DNA of 64,000 nucleotides from Isoetes taiwanensis (Eukaryota > Streptophyta > Lycopodiopsida > Isoetales > Isoetaceae), in the NCBI GenBank assembly GCA_021234155.1, contig JAJEKV010000063.1:1334947-1398946 (forward strand), given 5' to 3'. This document shows, in pieces, positions 24,886 to 35,382 of this stretch. Position numbers and translations under genes: made by a program. Below the pieces are notes generated by a model. That model ran no database searches. It worked only from the letters and a program-made list of their open reading frames with translations, and was not told the origin of the DNA. The first letter of the stretch is position 1, and each line of letters begins with the position of its first letter.

Positions 24886-24972
24886 ATAGAATCTTGCCAT
24901 AGAATAATTGTGCCATAGGATCTTGCCATAGGATAATTGTGCCATAGAATCTTGCCATAGAATAATTGTACA
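24886..24972. repeat. Short tandem repeat specific to copy 2
   Basis: 'tcttgccatag' and 'ataattgt' alternate about three times. Copy 1 has only a single diverged equivalent near 1660-1680, so the expansion came after the duplication, or the repeat collapsed in copy 1. Confidence 0.7.
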
Positions 24973-26059
24973 CTCCAAAACATAAAACTTTCAAAAATAA
25001 AAGTTCCATGGAACAAATGCTTGAAAAAGATGCTGCAAAGAGATCCACAGTTGGAACGCCAACAGCTGCAACTTATGCAACTGTACATCTAAAAAATACA
25101 ATTGTACATCTAAGAAATGTCTTAAACAATCTTTAACCAAAATGAGATAAACAAAAGTACCAACGTTGGTTCCTTTGTACCAAACTTGATTGTCCTTCCA
25201 CATCAATAAGGCCATGCAACAAAGTATCATTTTCATAGCTATTGTTTTTCCCACTTGCTCTTGCATGTAATCTCTATATAAAACTTTTTCGCATGCCATC
25301 TCCTTATAAAAAATAAGAACGGATAGTTTTACCTGCTTGCAAACCTAGCTAATACTGTGAATCATGAATGAACATAGCCAGAATGGTTCTCCTTAGTTCG
25401 ATGCCTCCTTACATAACTATACATGAGTTATATATAGATGCAACTACCACTTTGAAAGAAGTAGTTCAAACAATAAATCAATCATTTATGCATACAGAGC
25501 AAGGACTGCAAAACAATTTGGCTACAGACCCAAGAAAAGGCACTCGACTCACATTGAGTGGCAACATAGAATCCTTTCATCTACTTCATAACATTTGTAG
25601 ATCCCAAGAGGTGCTTGGAATGAAGATTCACTGTCAGCAACCAAATGATAGCAAGAATGTCTGTCAACTAACACTCTAAAACCAACATGGTCCTTTTAGA
25701 ATAAGATAAATAATATTCAACTAGATAATCCCAAGGGGGGTTCACCTAATGGTCACGTAAGGACCAGGTGTGTGAACGTTTAGGGTTTTTGGGTGGGTGA
25801 GTCTCGAGTTATAAATCTTGATCGAGAAAGCCCATACTTAGGCTTTGAGCGTGAAGGGAGCAAAGGCGGGAAGGAGAGATCCGTAGGTGGTCGATTTGGG
25901 CCTACGGTATTGATGGTGGTTTGAGTTTATGGTGACTACTTGAATTTGCTTCGATATTTGCAAAGTTCTTTCGATCTGCCTGTCGAGGTTTGTATGAGGA
26001 TCGGGATGTCGGGGAAGAATTTGGCCATTTGCTTTTTGCATGTTTGCATCACTTGTTAG

Positions 26060-26376
26060 GATGGCAATGAGGTATTTTTCGGGATCAAGAGAACAACAGG
26101 TTGAAGAAGCTCATGACTTCTTCTTGTGAGAGACTTTCTATGCTTCTGAATCAATTGCCTTTTACGTGGGATGGGCGTCGTCTTCGTGGTGATGAGACTC
26201 CAGAAGAGGTATTTGCCGTTTCTCCTAAACCTTAGCATCCCTTGTTTGTTTGTTTTTCTTGTATGCAGGTTTTAGGCATGTCCTAATAACTTGATATTCT
26301 GTGTTTTCAGCTTGATTTGCAAGATGGAGATGAGATAGATGCCATGCTTCATCAAACTGGAGGGTCAGCATGCTAA
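26060..26376 (+). pseudogene. SUMO (small ubiquitin-like modifier), exons 2-3, copy 2
   Basis: Exon 2 runs 26060-26208: it follows a 'ttgttag' acceptor, opens with DGNEVFF, contains KKLM and WDGRRLRGDETPEE, and ends at a GT donor. Exon 3 runs 26311-26376 after 'ttttcag' and reads LDLQDGDEIDAMLHQTGG plus Ser-Ala-Cys and TAA. These are the two downstream exons I expect for plant SUMO genes. The mature protein would end at Gly-Gly after a SUMO protease removes the last three residues. One base is missing in exon 2 near 26095 (between the IKRTT and LKKLM codons), which breaks the frame. Exon 1 (the flexible N-terminus) was not found. The frame break lies in a region where copy 1 differs, so it may be a consensus error and the gene could be real. 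Confidence 0.85.
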
Positions 26377-27396
26377 AACTATTTTATGACATGTCAGTTG
26401 ACTACTATTATTTTTGTACCAGGATGTTTGCTTGTAGAAAACATTTAGAGCTGATATGTAGTGTGGATACTATATGTTCTGTTCCTTAACATGTAAAAGT
26501 TCTCTTAATCAGCCTATTCCTTTGTGATGTTGTCTGTATTCTTACAAACATCTGACATGTCCCAAATGTTTTTTTCTTCCTTTTGTGTGCATGTGATTGG
26601 CTTGGTTTTAAGAGTGAGCTTGTCAATTGCTGAAGGTCTTTTGCTACATAGAATAGGATGCTGTTTTTCTCCATGTTTGTTTGGGTTTACATATTGCTCC
26701 TCTGTGATTGTTTGATGAGTCATATGCTGCAAACTTGGTAGTTCTAGTGGCGACACCTTCAGAAGTACGGGTATTTCCAAATCAAACTGGCCGTTATGCT
26801 TTAATTTGTAAGCCCTCGATACTAAATATTATCTGAGCCACCTTGCTTTGCGTAGCTTCAATCTTGTTATAATTTCAATCCGTTGAGAGAATTCTGTTAT
26901 GCTGCCTGTCATTGGAAAAATTATTGATCTTGGCTGCTTACCTATTTGATATTGCTGAATCTAAACCTTTTAATCTACATGTTCAGCATTGCTGCTGATT
27001 GATAGTCTTTGTTTTGGGCAGTATGTGTGTTAGTATTGGTTGGTCAAGATGTTAATAGCATCATTGTTGTAGATTTTATTTGCATGCCAGAGTGGTCCAT
27101 GAATGTAGGAGGATCTTTCTGCCGTCTTTGGTTCATAAGCATGCCACATACAACCTCAAGATGTTGTGCAGCTAATTCTGCACAATGGGAAACCAGCGTA
27201 CATAAATTGTCAAAGAAGGTATGTCTTATCAAAGAAGATATGTCAATATGCTGCTGTGAGCCAGATGCAAGAAGTTTACTTGCAACAAATAGATGTTCAT
27301 CATTTGTCCTCTCTTTGTTTGTGTTTACTTTGTGCATTTATCAAAGATTTGCATCAGGGTTTTGATGATCTGCATCAGATTTACAATTCTACAAGA

Positions 27397-28106
27397 TACC
27401 TTTGCGGCACTTGAGGGAGCTTGTGGAGAGGGTAAGATCAGTACATATGGTACAGCCACGTGGAATGGTTTCTGCATGCCACCTCAATCTAAAGGGCATC
27501 TTTCCCTAGAAAGACTTGTACAAGCTGCTCAGAAGGCAGGTAAGTAAGACGATGTTATGTGATGACTTTTATGTTGGGTATGTTGAGCATATTTTTAAAT
27601 TGCTTTGTGCTTGTAGGAGGGGAGAACCACCATTTCAAGGTTATACAACTTCCTTTCAACTTAAGCCTGCAAGAGGCTTCTGTGAAGCCAACACAGGTTG
27701 TGAAAGATAGGCCTATGACACTGCTAGATGCTGCAAAAGAGCTTGGGATCTCGGTGGTAGCATCAGCATCTTTAATGCAGGTATGACATCGTTAGTTGTT
27801 ATCTGCATTCTATGATGTTGGACTATGCTTCATACCCTTTTACAGTCAAGGCCTTGATTATTCTCAGATTAGTTAGTTGCTTTGTGCAATCCCTGATGTG
27901 AAATTATTATTTATACTGTTTTACAGGCAAAGCTTTGCAAGGGCCTGCCGCATAGTGTCAAGATGCAGCACCTTACAGATGCACAAGCTGCGTTGCAATT
28001 TGTACGTACCACGCCCAACATTGTGACAGCCTTAGCTGGCATACGTAATGTTGCACATGTTGAAGAAAATGCTGACGATATTGCTATCCCCTCTCTTCCT
28101 CGTTGA
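27397..28106 (+). CDS. Aldo/keto reductase family protein, 3' exons (partial)
   Basis: Three exons are open and joined by proper GT-AG sites. Exon A is about 27397-27539 (ISTYGTATWNGF..PPQSKGHLSLERLVQAAQKAG), exon B 27617-27780 (FKVIQLPFNLSLQEA..LLDAAKELGISVVASASLMQ) and exon C 27927-28106 (DAQAALQFVRTTPNIVTALAGI, stop TGA). These fit plant NAD(P)-linked oxidoreductases of the aldo/keto reductase superfamily, cytosolic or plastid TIM-barrel enzymes that reduce carbonyl compounds; the substrate is unknown. In exon A a one-base gain and a one-base loss turn an expected ELVERG into GACGEG while restoring the frame. Upstream exons (barrel start with catalytic Tyr/Lys) are only dimly visible around 27060-27380 and not in frame. 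It sits ~1 kb after SUMO on the same strand. It may be a live gene with poor consensus 5', or a truncated one. Confidence 0.75.
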
Positions 28107-28147
28107 AATTATACCACCAATGTTCATTACTGGTAAACATGTTCCTT

Positions 28148-28660
28148 TTATGGCAATTTGTATTTCATGGATGAGGTCTTGGAGGAAGAGTATAGCAGAG
28201 AAGCCATTGGTGATTGCAACTGAAAGTGCTGAATGTTAACACTTTTGTCCAATGTAATAGAGATAATTTCGTTTCAAGTGAACAAAGGATTAAAGTATTC
28301 CCAGGCATGCAATTATTACTCGTCTGACTTATGAAATGACTATGGCAATTTGTATTTCATGGATGAGGTCTTGGAGGAAGAGTATAGCAGAAAAGCCATT
28401 GTTGATTGCAACTGAAAGTAGTGAATGTTAACACTTTTATCCAATGTAATAGAGATAATTTCGTTTAAATTGAACAACAGATTAAAGTATTCCCAGGCAT
28501 GCAATTAATACTCATCTGATTTATGAAATGATTGTTCCTTTTATGGCAATTTGTATTTCATGGATGAGGTCTTGGAGGAAGAGTATAGCAGAGAAGCCAT
28601 TGTTGATTGCAACTGAAAGCGCTGAATCTTAAATACTTTTATCCAATGTGGTAGAGATCG
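28148..28660 (+). repeat. ~195-bp tandem repeat downstream of the reductase, copy 2
   Basis: Three units start with 'atggcaatttgtatttcatg' at about 28150, 28341 and 28544, and share 'gaggaagagtatagcaga' and 'taatagagataatttcgttt'. The last unit is shorter. The first unit lies within ~40 bases of the reductase stop, so the array is probably in its 3' untranslated region. Confidence 0.9.
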
Positions 28661-29735
28661 ATTAGTTATCAGGGGCCCCTGCACAAGAGATCAATGTTTT
28701 CCTTCGAAGGCCCCTGACCTAGGCATTTGATTTGCAATGATTTTTTGTAACAAGAGGCAAGGTATTCTACAAATTCTGTTATTTGCTTCTATGTGTAGAT
28801 CCTCTTAGAGCAACATGTTTTAAAAGATATCCACGGGCAAACTTGCTTTGATTACTATGTTATACGTCATTCATGGCAAAATCTCTCATACTCTCTGTAC
28901 AATGCTTGAAGAAGTTCCTGATGAAGTTCTCTGCAAAAGAGAGCTGCAAATGTGCTTAGACTTTGCTTGACAAGACTATGAGAGAAGGGCATAAATGTTG
29001 GTTGTGAACTTCTTACATTGGGCCGGTGTGGTCTCTCCATGTTTCTTATTGCATTGTCGCATGTTGACATTGCATTTTACGGTGCCAATATGTCATAAGC
29101 AAGCGAGGGTTTAGGGATTTTTGTATTGTCTAGTTATACTATATCTTGTTATATTCATTCTTGAGATTACGTGGGATTCTTGCGAGGCTCTTCCAATATT
29201 GCAATGCGGTCGGCCTACCAAATAGTTAAGTTTTTATGTTTGAAAGGTCCCAAACATAGGGATAGCTTTAGAATCTAGTTTTTAAAACAAAGAAATAGCT
29301 GGAATCAATTTTTGTGGACAACTTAATCTTAGTGTATTAAAAATGAAATTCATGAAAGGTTAACATTTACCTCAAGCAATAGAAATAACCCTTGAGGAGG
29401 CCGGAGGTTGGACTTCAAGCTGGTTCATATCATAGTGAAAATCGTGATGTAAACAATAACAAGAATAAACCATCTCCCACAAAGTTGCTGGCATGACAAA
29501 AGGTACAAAGTCGGAAAGGGATTATATAATTTGGCACAATCAATCGTAAATCTACGGATAGGGGCTATATTGTATGTTAGTTCGAAAAACCGTATGGTAT
29601 GGGTTTTACTCCAAAAAGCCGTATACAGGGGTTTTTCTATGACCCCTCGATCGCAGATGCCATCTGTCCATATATAGAGGTGCACCCCCCGGGGATAATC
29701 CAGTAGCAACAAAGCTGCCAAGCTTGAGAAAGAAT

Positions 29736-30262
29736 CGCATTGATCCGAGACATCGGATCGCCATTCTAGAATGGGACGAGCATGCATGTCATGCATGCAT
29801 GCGGGCGGCGCATGCCCGTTTTGGTTGGGAGTTCGCTATTTCGGTGGCGTTTACGCATCCCACGTCTCGCCGGCTTCCTCTTCTCTCGGTGATTACCTTA
29901 TTCTCTTTGAATTGTTTCGAGGCGGGGAGGGCTTCTTCACTGGTTTAGCCAATTTGGCATATCTTTCATGCTATCCTTCCCGGCCTTTGGCCTCGTCACG
30001 TGACCGCCGTCCTCGATCCCTGGTTTGTAAGGAAGTTTCTGCGGTAGTCGGGCGGTTTGTTGGTTTCTTGCGAGTCCCATTCTAGAATCGCATCGATCAA
30101 GGACATCGGATCGCCATTCTAGAATGGGGACGAGCATGCATGTCATGCATGCATGCGCAGGCGGCGCATGCGTTTTGGTTGGGAGTTCGCTATTTGGTGG
30201 CGTTTACGCATCCACGTCTCATCGGGCTTCCTCTTCTCTCGGCGGTACCTTATTCTCTTTGA
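29736..30262. repeat. ~180-bp direct repeat with 'gcatgc' palindromes
   Basis: Unit 1 (about 29736-29916) and unit 2 (about 30088-30262) share 'gacatcggatcgccattcta', a 'gcatgcatgtcatgcatgca' palindromic core, 'ttggttgggagttcgctatt' and 'ttcctcttctctcgg'. A separate 35-bp word (tttgttggtttcttgcgagt...) occurs at 30053-30087 and again at 30719-30753. Open frames over the units are not conserved between them. Confidence 0.8.
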
Positions 30263-30484
30263 ACCCACCCTCCCCCTTCTTTGTTTTATTATATTTTGTA
30301 CAAGTTACATTTTATCATATTTTTCCACCCATTTGGGTGATGCTTTTCCACCCATTTGGGTGATGCTATTCTGGTATGTTTTCTCGTTTGTTGTGTTGGT
30401 GATGTGCAGGTACAGGTTGGCGAGCGGCATCTGTTTCGGCTTCTCCATGCGGGGGTTTTTGGGAGCGATTCTATGCCTTACGTT

Positions 30485-30565
30485 TGCCGAAGGCTTATCA
30501 CTAGGGTTTTTCCTCGAAAACCCGAAAGGGCGGGGTTTTTTAATCCCGGTGATAAGCTTTCGGCA
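30485..30565. repeat. Inverted repeat (stem of ~21 bp)
   Basis: The left arm 'tgccgaaggcttatcactag' (from 30485) pairs with the right arm ending 'ggtgataagctttcggca' (to 30565), with two or three mismatches and a ~38-base loop that itself holds 'aaaacccgaaagggcggggt'. It could be a small foldback element or a transcript hairpin. Confidence 0.7.
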
Positions 30566-30759
30566 GGTACATCAGCCACTCATCTATTAGCATTGTATTT
30601 TTTTGGGGTCCAAATGATATAATTGGATTTTCCCTTTATTTTTTGTGGGTAGTTCGCATGTGTGCGGCTACCCACTGTCCACCATTGTAGAAAATCTGCT
30701 GAGATGAATGAGAAGCCGCGGTTTGTTGGTTTCTTGCGAGTCCCATTCTAGAAACTTAG

Positions 30760-32240
30760 TCTTTCTTTCCTGCTTTTCGAGATATGTGGGGAGGCAGAAT
30801 GATAGAAGGCATCAGATTTTTAAAGTGAAAAATTTCTTCACAGCAAAAAATGGAACAAAAAAATATAAGGCTTTGTAGCCATATTTCCAGATATTACTTC
30901 TTACAAACATATAGATAAAGTAATTTCTATATAGATAGAAACAATGCAAGTGAATTTACCAAACTGCCGCTACTTTCCTATAATATGTTTCTTGATCCAG
31001 AGGACATGCAAAGCAATTCTAATACAATTCCGTGGCTTAGCATTCACTCGGGTGACTCTTCTCAACCAAATGTTTTAGCAAAAATGAGAGAAAATCTGGA
31101 ATTGCAAGTTATACGAAAGTATTACAAAGTCTATATCTTCTTCCATGCAGGGGGGGAGGGGGGAGGGGGGGAGGGGCAATCCGAACCTCCTAAAACAGCT
31201 GTAAGAGAAGACCACAATTACAACTTCCTAAAGAAACTCCAGCTACGGCTTCGTAGTGCCGTGCAGGAGTTGAAGAGCAGACTATCCAGAAATTTGACTG
31301 CAAACATAATGCAAGACATAATTCAAAATTCCCTTCAAGATGAATATAATTTCGTTCATTATATCAAAAATTTGCCATTACAACTGCAAAATTTATGCCC
31401 ACAACTAATCAAACCATTAAAAGGCACCATCTGCTACTTATGTAAAAAAAACAAGGTGCTGCGCACGGAGGGTTGCCCTCCATGCCCGGAGAGTGAAGTG
31501 GCTTAAGTTATAGTTGTAGACAATAGAGTATTTGAATCGAAATTGCTATTTTAAAACATTGACATTTTGTGAAGGTGATGGTACGCATTTGCATTACTAA
31601 GTTCTTCTTAGGTGTTGAGGTCTTGTTGGAAATAAGACAATTACAGCAAAGCTTGAGGAAACCTGTAGGTTTGGTAAAACCATCCTCATATTGCTCGTTC
31701 CCACTTAATAGAGAAGGCGATTACCCATACTCCATATCATCCAACGAAATTTGTCCTGCACATTGTTATCTACCTGCAAACATTAGATTTAGAGGTATGC
31801 TCAGAGTAAATAATAACTAGAACCTTGTTTACTCTTCAATCAACATTTGTACAACATATGATGCGAGCATACATTGCAAAATAACCTCCAGCAATTCAAA
31901 GCATGCTGCTAATTTACCACCAGAACTACCACCCTTTGGTAAAATTTCCATTAGTAGTTCAAAGTCATGGTCTGACCAGGCGCACATTGCTGCAGCATCC
32001 ACTTTCTCGGCATCTTCCTTCATATTGCTAATCCTTGCATCTTCAGCCATCTTATCTATACTGGTGGTTGTGTCATCCTTGGAATATATCATTGTAAGAA
32101 TGTCCTCCAAATAATAAACTTGAACAGGAAATGTAAACCCGGAACTTGGATAATGGGGCAGTTACCAAAGTAGGCAAAAAAAATTGCTGCATTTAGCGTG
32201 GCACTCACCCAGCGACCATGCCTTATCGGACTCTCTAGTG
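30760..32240. other. Stretch without a recognised gene
   Basis: A 173-codon plus frame (30985-31506) includes a Gly-rich tract from a G-run and shows no family signature. A 93-codon minus frame (32110-31829) has coding-like composition (MEDILTM..KGGSSGGKL) but no match that I recognise and no flanking exons. Either could be part of an unrecognised transposon. Confidence 0.3.
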
Positions 32241-32262
32241 TAAAGGGAGAGTCTGATTATTA

Positions 32263-32288
32263 AGTTATCACTCCTAGGAGTGATAACT
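32263..32288. repeat. Perfect 26-bp palindrome
   Basis: AGTTATCACTCCT is followed immediately by its exact reverse complement. It abuts further 'gttatcag' words and the foldback at 32327, and probably belongs to the same element. Confidence 0.85.
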
Positions 32289-32326
32289 CGTTATCAGTAC
32301 TAGGAGATAATTAGTTATCAGCCTGA

Positions 32327-32534
32327 TAAGGTGGTTATCGGTCTTTGCCTCGGTTGATAACAAAAAATGCGTGGCCTCGGTTGTACGTCCTCGGCCAGAT
32401 ATTTGCACGTAAGGCCTCGGCCCAGCCTTCGGCCCTAGCGGGCCTCGGCCTTACGTGCAAATATCTCGCCTCGTACGTACAGCCTCAGGTCACGCATTTT
32501 CGGTTATCAGCCTCGACCAGAGCGATAACCTTAC
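32327..32534. mobile_element. Foldback/MITE-like element with ~95-bp arms
   Basis: The left arm (32327-32421) and right arm (32440-32534) are reverse complements at roughly 80% by eye, around an ~18-base loop. Both arms carry 'aatgcgtg', 'gtacgt', 'agatatttgcacgtaaggcc' and end in 'taagg'. The DNA can form a long near-perfect hairpin. No target duplication was confirmed, so the class is open. The element may start earlier, at 'ccttatc' (32221). Confidence 0.8.
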
Positions 32535-33321
32535 CTTATGGGTTTTCATTTTAAGTTCTTGAGGATTAGTGCTGTAGGTTATGTGGTTGAGCTTAAAACT
32601 TATTAGAGAAAACCTTCACCAAGGGCACACGGATAGTGTTACCCAGATTGTGGGCAGGCCTCGAATTTAGATTTTGCACTAACCAGCAAAAATGCCGCCC
32701 TTTATTTATGCTTACCGGATTTTTGAGAAAAATACCTCTAATTTGCCGGATTTAACACTATTTTTATAAAATTTCTACCGGAAATTTGCCTGCATCTACT
32801 TTAGCAAATCGGATATTTCCAACTTTAATCGGATATTCTGGGGAGGAACCCCCCTAATTTCGACCCTTGATTGTGGGATGATTTTTTATGGCATCCTCCG
32901 GGATCTGGGAACCAAGGGGGTATTTCCACAGCCGACATTCCGTGTCAGAAGCTCGGTTAAATTCCCAATCTAGCAGAAGATTTCTAGTCACTCAAGTTGG
33001 TAAGTTTAAACTGTGGAAAATTGTCTAGTCAGTCAGGTTTTGATAATTGTTGGAAATTACCTCGATGGGAAGGAAGGACCGCGCGTTGAATTTAGGATCT
33101 AAAGACCCAAAATGTCTGTCCAGATCCGTAGCAAAATGGACCTGCGTGGTTGGCATTTCATAGAAAAAAAACTCTGTAGCAGCAGAATCCCTATGCCGCA
33201 GCTGCCGGAGCTAAGCTTAGCATTGTCAAACTTCACAGGGGGCGCCGGATCCGGCATCTTAAATCGACCCCGTTGACATATTTGGGCCCTTTTTTCTGTT
33301 CAATATGCCCAGCTTCTGATT

Positions 33322-35228
33322 ATGGAGGACACAAACGCGCCTTCTCCAATTGCCGGAAGTAAGCATGTCCGGTTTTCTGTAGCTTTTGAAGCTGACCATG
33401 GATTGAAACAGAGTGCCAAATATGAGCTCTTATCTAAGAGTTTTTCGCATAATAGCTCCCGTACAAACAGCAGATTAAACCCGTATGTGCTTGGCTGCAC
33501 TTTGTTGGCCTCCTTAAACTCCATTTTGCTTGGATATGGTAATTTTCTTCTTCTTTAACTTGTGCTGTATATGCTATGCTTCTAAACTTCTTCTCTGGCA
33601 ATTCGATTAGACACTTTAGTTTGCAACTTGCTTCCAAAATTTCTGGATCTGTAGACTAATAGCATTCCGAAATATTCTAACCAAATTTGCTGAATGATAC
33701 AGATATTGGAATAATGAGTGGAGCAGTGCTCTTTATAAAAGAGGATATGAAATTAACAGAGGGGCAAGAAGAAATCTTAGTTGGATCGTTGAATCTGGTA
33801 TCTTTATTTGGGGGATTAATATCAGGAAGAATTTCCGTTCTGGTGGGGCGAAAAAAAACCAAGGCAATAGCATCAGTAATCTTTCTTCTGGGAGCAGCGG
33901 TAATGGGGCTAGCCCCTTCATTTTCCATGCTTATGTTCGGCAGGCTCTTGGCGGGAATAGGGGTAGGGTTTGCCCTAATGATAGCACCGGTTTACACAGC
34001 AGAGTTATCCCCAACAGAGAGCCGAGGAGCTCTGGTTTCTTTGCCAGAAATATTCATAAACGTTGGCATACTTCTAGGTTATGTGGTAAGTTACTTGCTT
34101 GCTGGATATCCTACTGGTTTAGCTTGGAGGTTAATGTTAGGGCTTGGTGCAGTTCCGGCAATAGTTCTTGCTTGTGGGGTTCTTGTCATGCCAGAGTCTC
34201 CTAGATGGCGTGTGATGCAGGGAAAAATAGATGAAGCTAAAGCTGTGCTTTCTAAAACATCTAGTAGCATTGAAGAAGCAGCTGCTAGATTATCTGCAAT
34301 TGAATTTGCTGCTGGCCTTTCTGAAACAAGTTTAGATTCAGGATATGTTGTTCCAGCAAAAAACAGCCATGGCGAGGGGGTTTGGAAAGAACTTCTTTGC
34401 CCTACTGCACCAGTCCGAAGAATGCTTGTTGTTGCATTAGGTATACAGTTTTTCCAGCAAGCTTCTGGGATTGATGCACTAGTTTATTACAGTCCTGCAG
34501 TTTATAAAGAAGCAGGAATCAGATCTAAAGCAGGGCTTTTAGGTACAACTGCAGTAATGGGTCTTACTAAAACACTCTTCATATTGGTAGCTATTGGATT
34601 TCTAGATCGAATTGGACGCCGTCCTCTGCTTCTTCTTAGTAGCATTGGAATGACAATATCACTTGGAATTCTGGCATTTGGGTTTATGTTTTTAGATGTA
34701 AGATCTATCCCAGATGATGATCGTGTTTCAAGCGTGGCTAAACAAGGTCCTATAGGTGCCATAGTTCAGTCTATGGCGTTTTTTTCAGTGGGATTTGGAC
34801 CTGTTTGTTGGGTTCTAACATCTGAGATTTTTCCTTTGCGTTTGAGAGCTCAGTCTATGAGCTTAGGTATTGTTGTAAACAGAGTTGTAAGTGGAACTGT
34901 GGCCCTCACTTTTCTTAGCATTTCAGATGCCATTACTCCTGCAGGGGGTTTCTTCTTGTTTTCTTGTGTTGCTGCAGCTTCTGTGTTCTTTGTTTACTTC
35001 CTTGTTCCTGAGACCAAGGGAAGATCTCTGGAAGATATCTCTAGATTTTTTGGTTGGGATGATCCATCCTCATTGGAAAAGACAGAAATGACAGAAGTAT
35101 TTCAACCTGTCGAAACTAGAGATCATGAATTTGTTGATGGTGAATGTGAGGTACATGAGGAAGCAGGCATCTCATCTAAAGAAAGCTTGCTTGATAAAGT
35201 CAGACTTATTAGCAGAGTAACATCCTAG
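33322..35228 (+). CDS. Polyol/monosaccharide transporter (major facilitator, PLT-like)
   Basis: The gene has two exons, 33322-33538 and 33703-35228, with GT at 33539 and AG at 33701-33702. The junction codon restores the family's GYDIG motif. The product is 580 aa, somewhat longer than typical plant polyol transporters because of a longer N-terminus (first ~55 residues, Ser-rich and cytosolic). Sugar-porter signatures are all present: GRKK after TM2, PESPRW near residue 236, the IGRR loop motif near 376 and PETKG near 507, with about 12 hydrophobic segments. The family moves polyols and hexoses with protons across the plasma membrane. The start is the first ATG of exon 1. The frame is intact, in contrast to the surrounding DNA. 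The intron of 164 bases is short. Substrate preference cannot be read from the sequence; an inositol transporter is less likely. Confidence 0.93.
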
Positions 35229-35316
35229 ATGAATCAAGACGAAATTGAAAAAAGCATGGGGCCAAGGGACATTCTTGTGAATACTAGCCAAATTTTGTTT
35301 TCTCATGCCTTGTGAT

Positions 35317-35382
35317 CAAGCAATGGTCAAAATAAAAGGTTAATTTGAGCAAGCAATGGTCAAAATAAAAGGTTAATTTGAA
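35317..35382 (+). repeat. 33-bp tandem duplication carrying polyadenylation-like words
   Basis: Two 33-base units (35317-35349, 35350-35382) differ at one position and each holds 'aaaataaaagg'. They lie ~90 bases after the transporter stop and may double its poly(A) signal. Confidence 0.7.

Larger units (their letters stand above)
23233..29690. repeat. Segmental duplication, copy 2
   Basis: This is the partner of 1-6585, direct orientation. It begins at 'aattagtaacttttttgttt' and ends near 'tatatagaggtgcacccccc'. Most coding frames are better preserved here: the reductase 3' exons are open with correct splice sites, and SUMO has one visible frame break in exon 2. The downstream flank differs from that of copy 1, which runs into a gypsy fragment instead. 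Confidence 0.93.

Noticed and set aside
24344-25679. Several 60-103 codon frames upstream of SUMO in copy 2
   Set aside because: None is preserved at the corresponding place in copy 1 and none contains the missing SUMO N-terminal exon.
30985-31506. 173-codon frame with a possible Cys pair near its end
   Set aside because: The Gly-rich tract comes from a G-run, and there is no recognisable domain or splice context.
33687-35228. Single-exon transporter starting at the ATG at 33687
   Set aside because: This ATG lies in the intron just before the acceptor; the upstream exon restores GYDIG and a normal first membrane segment.
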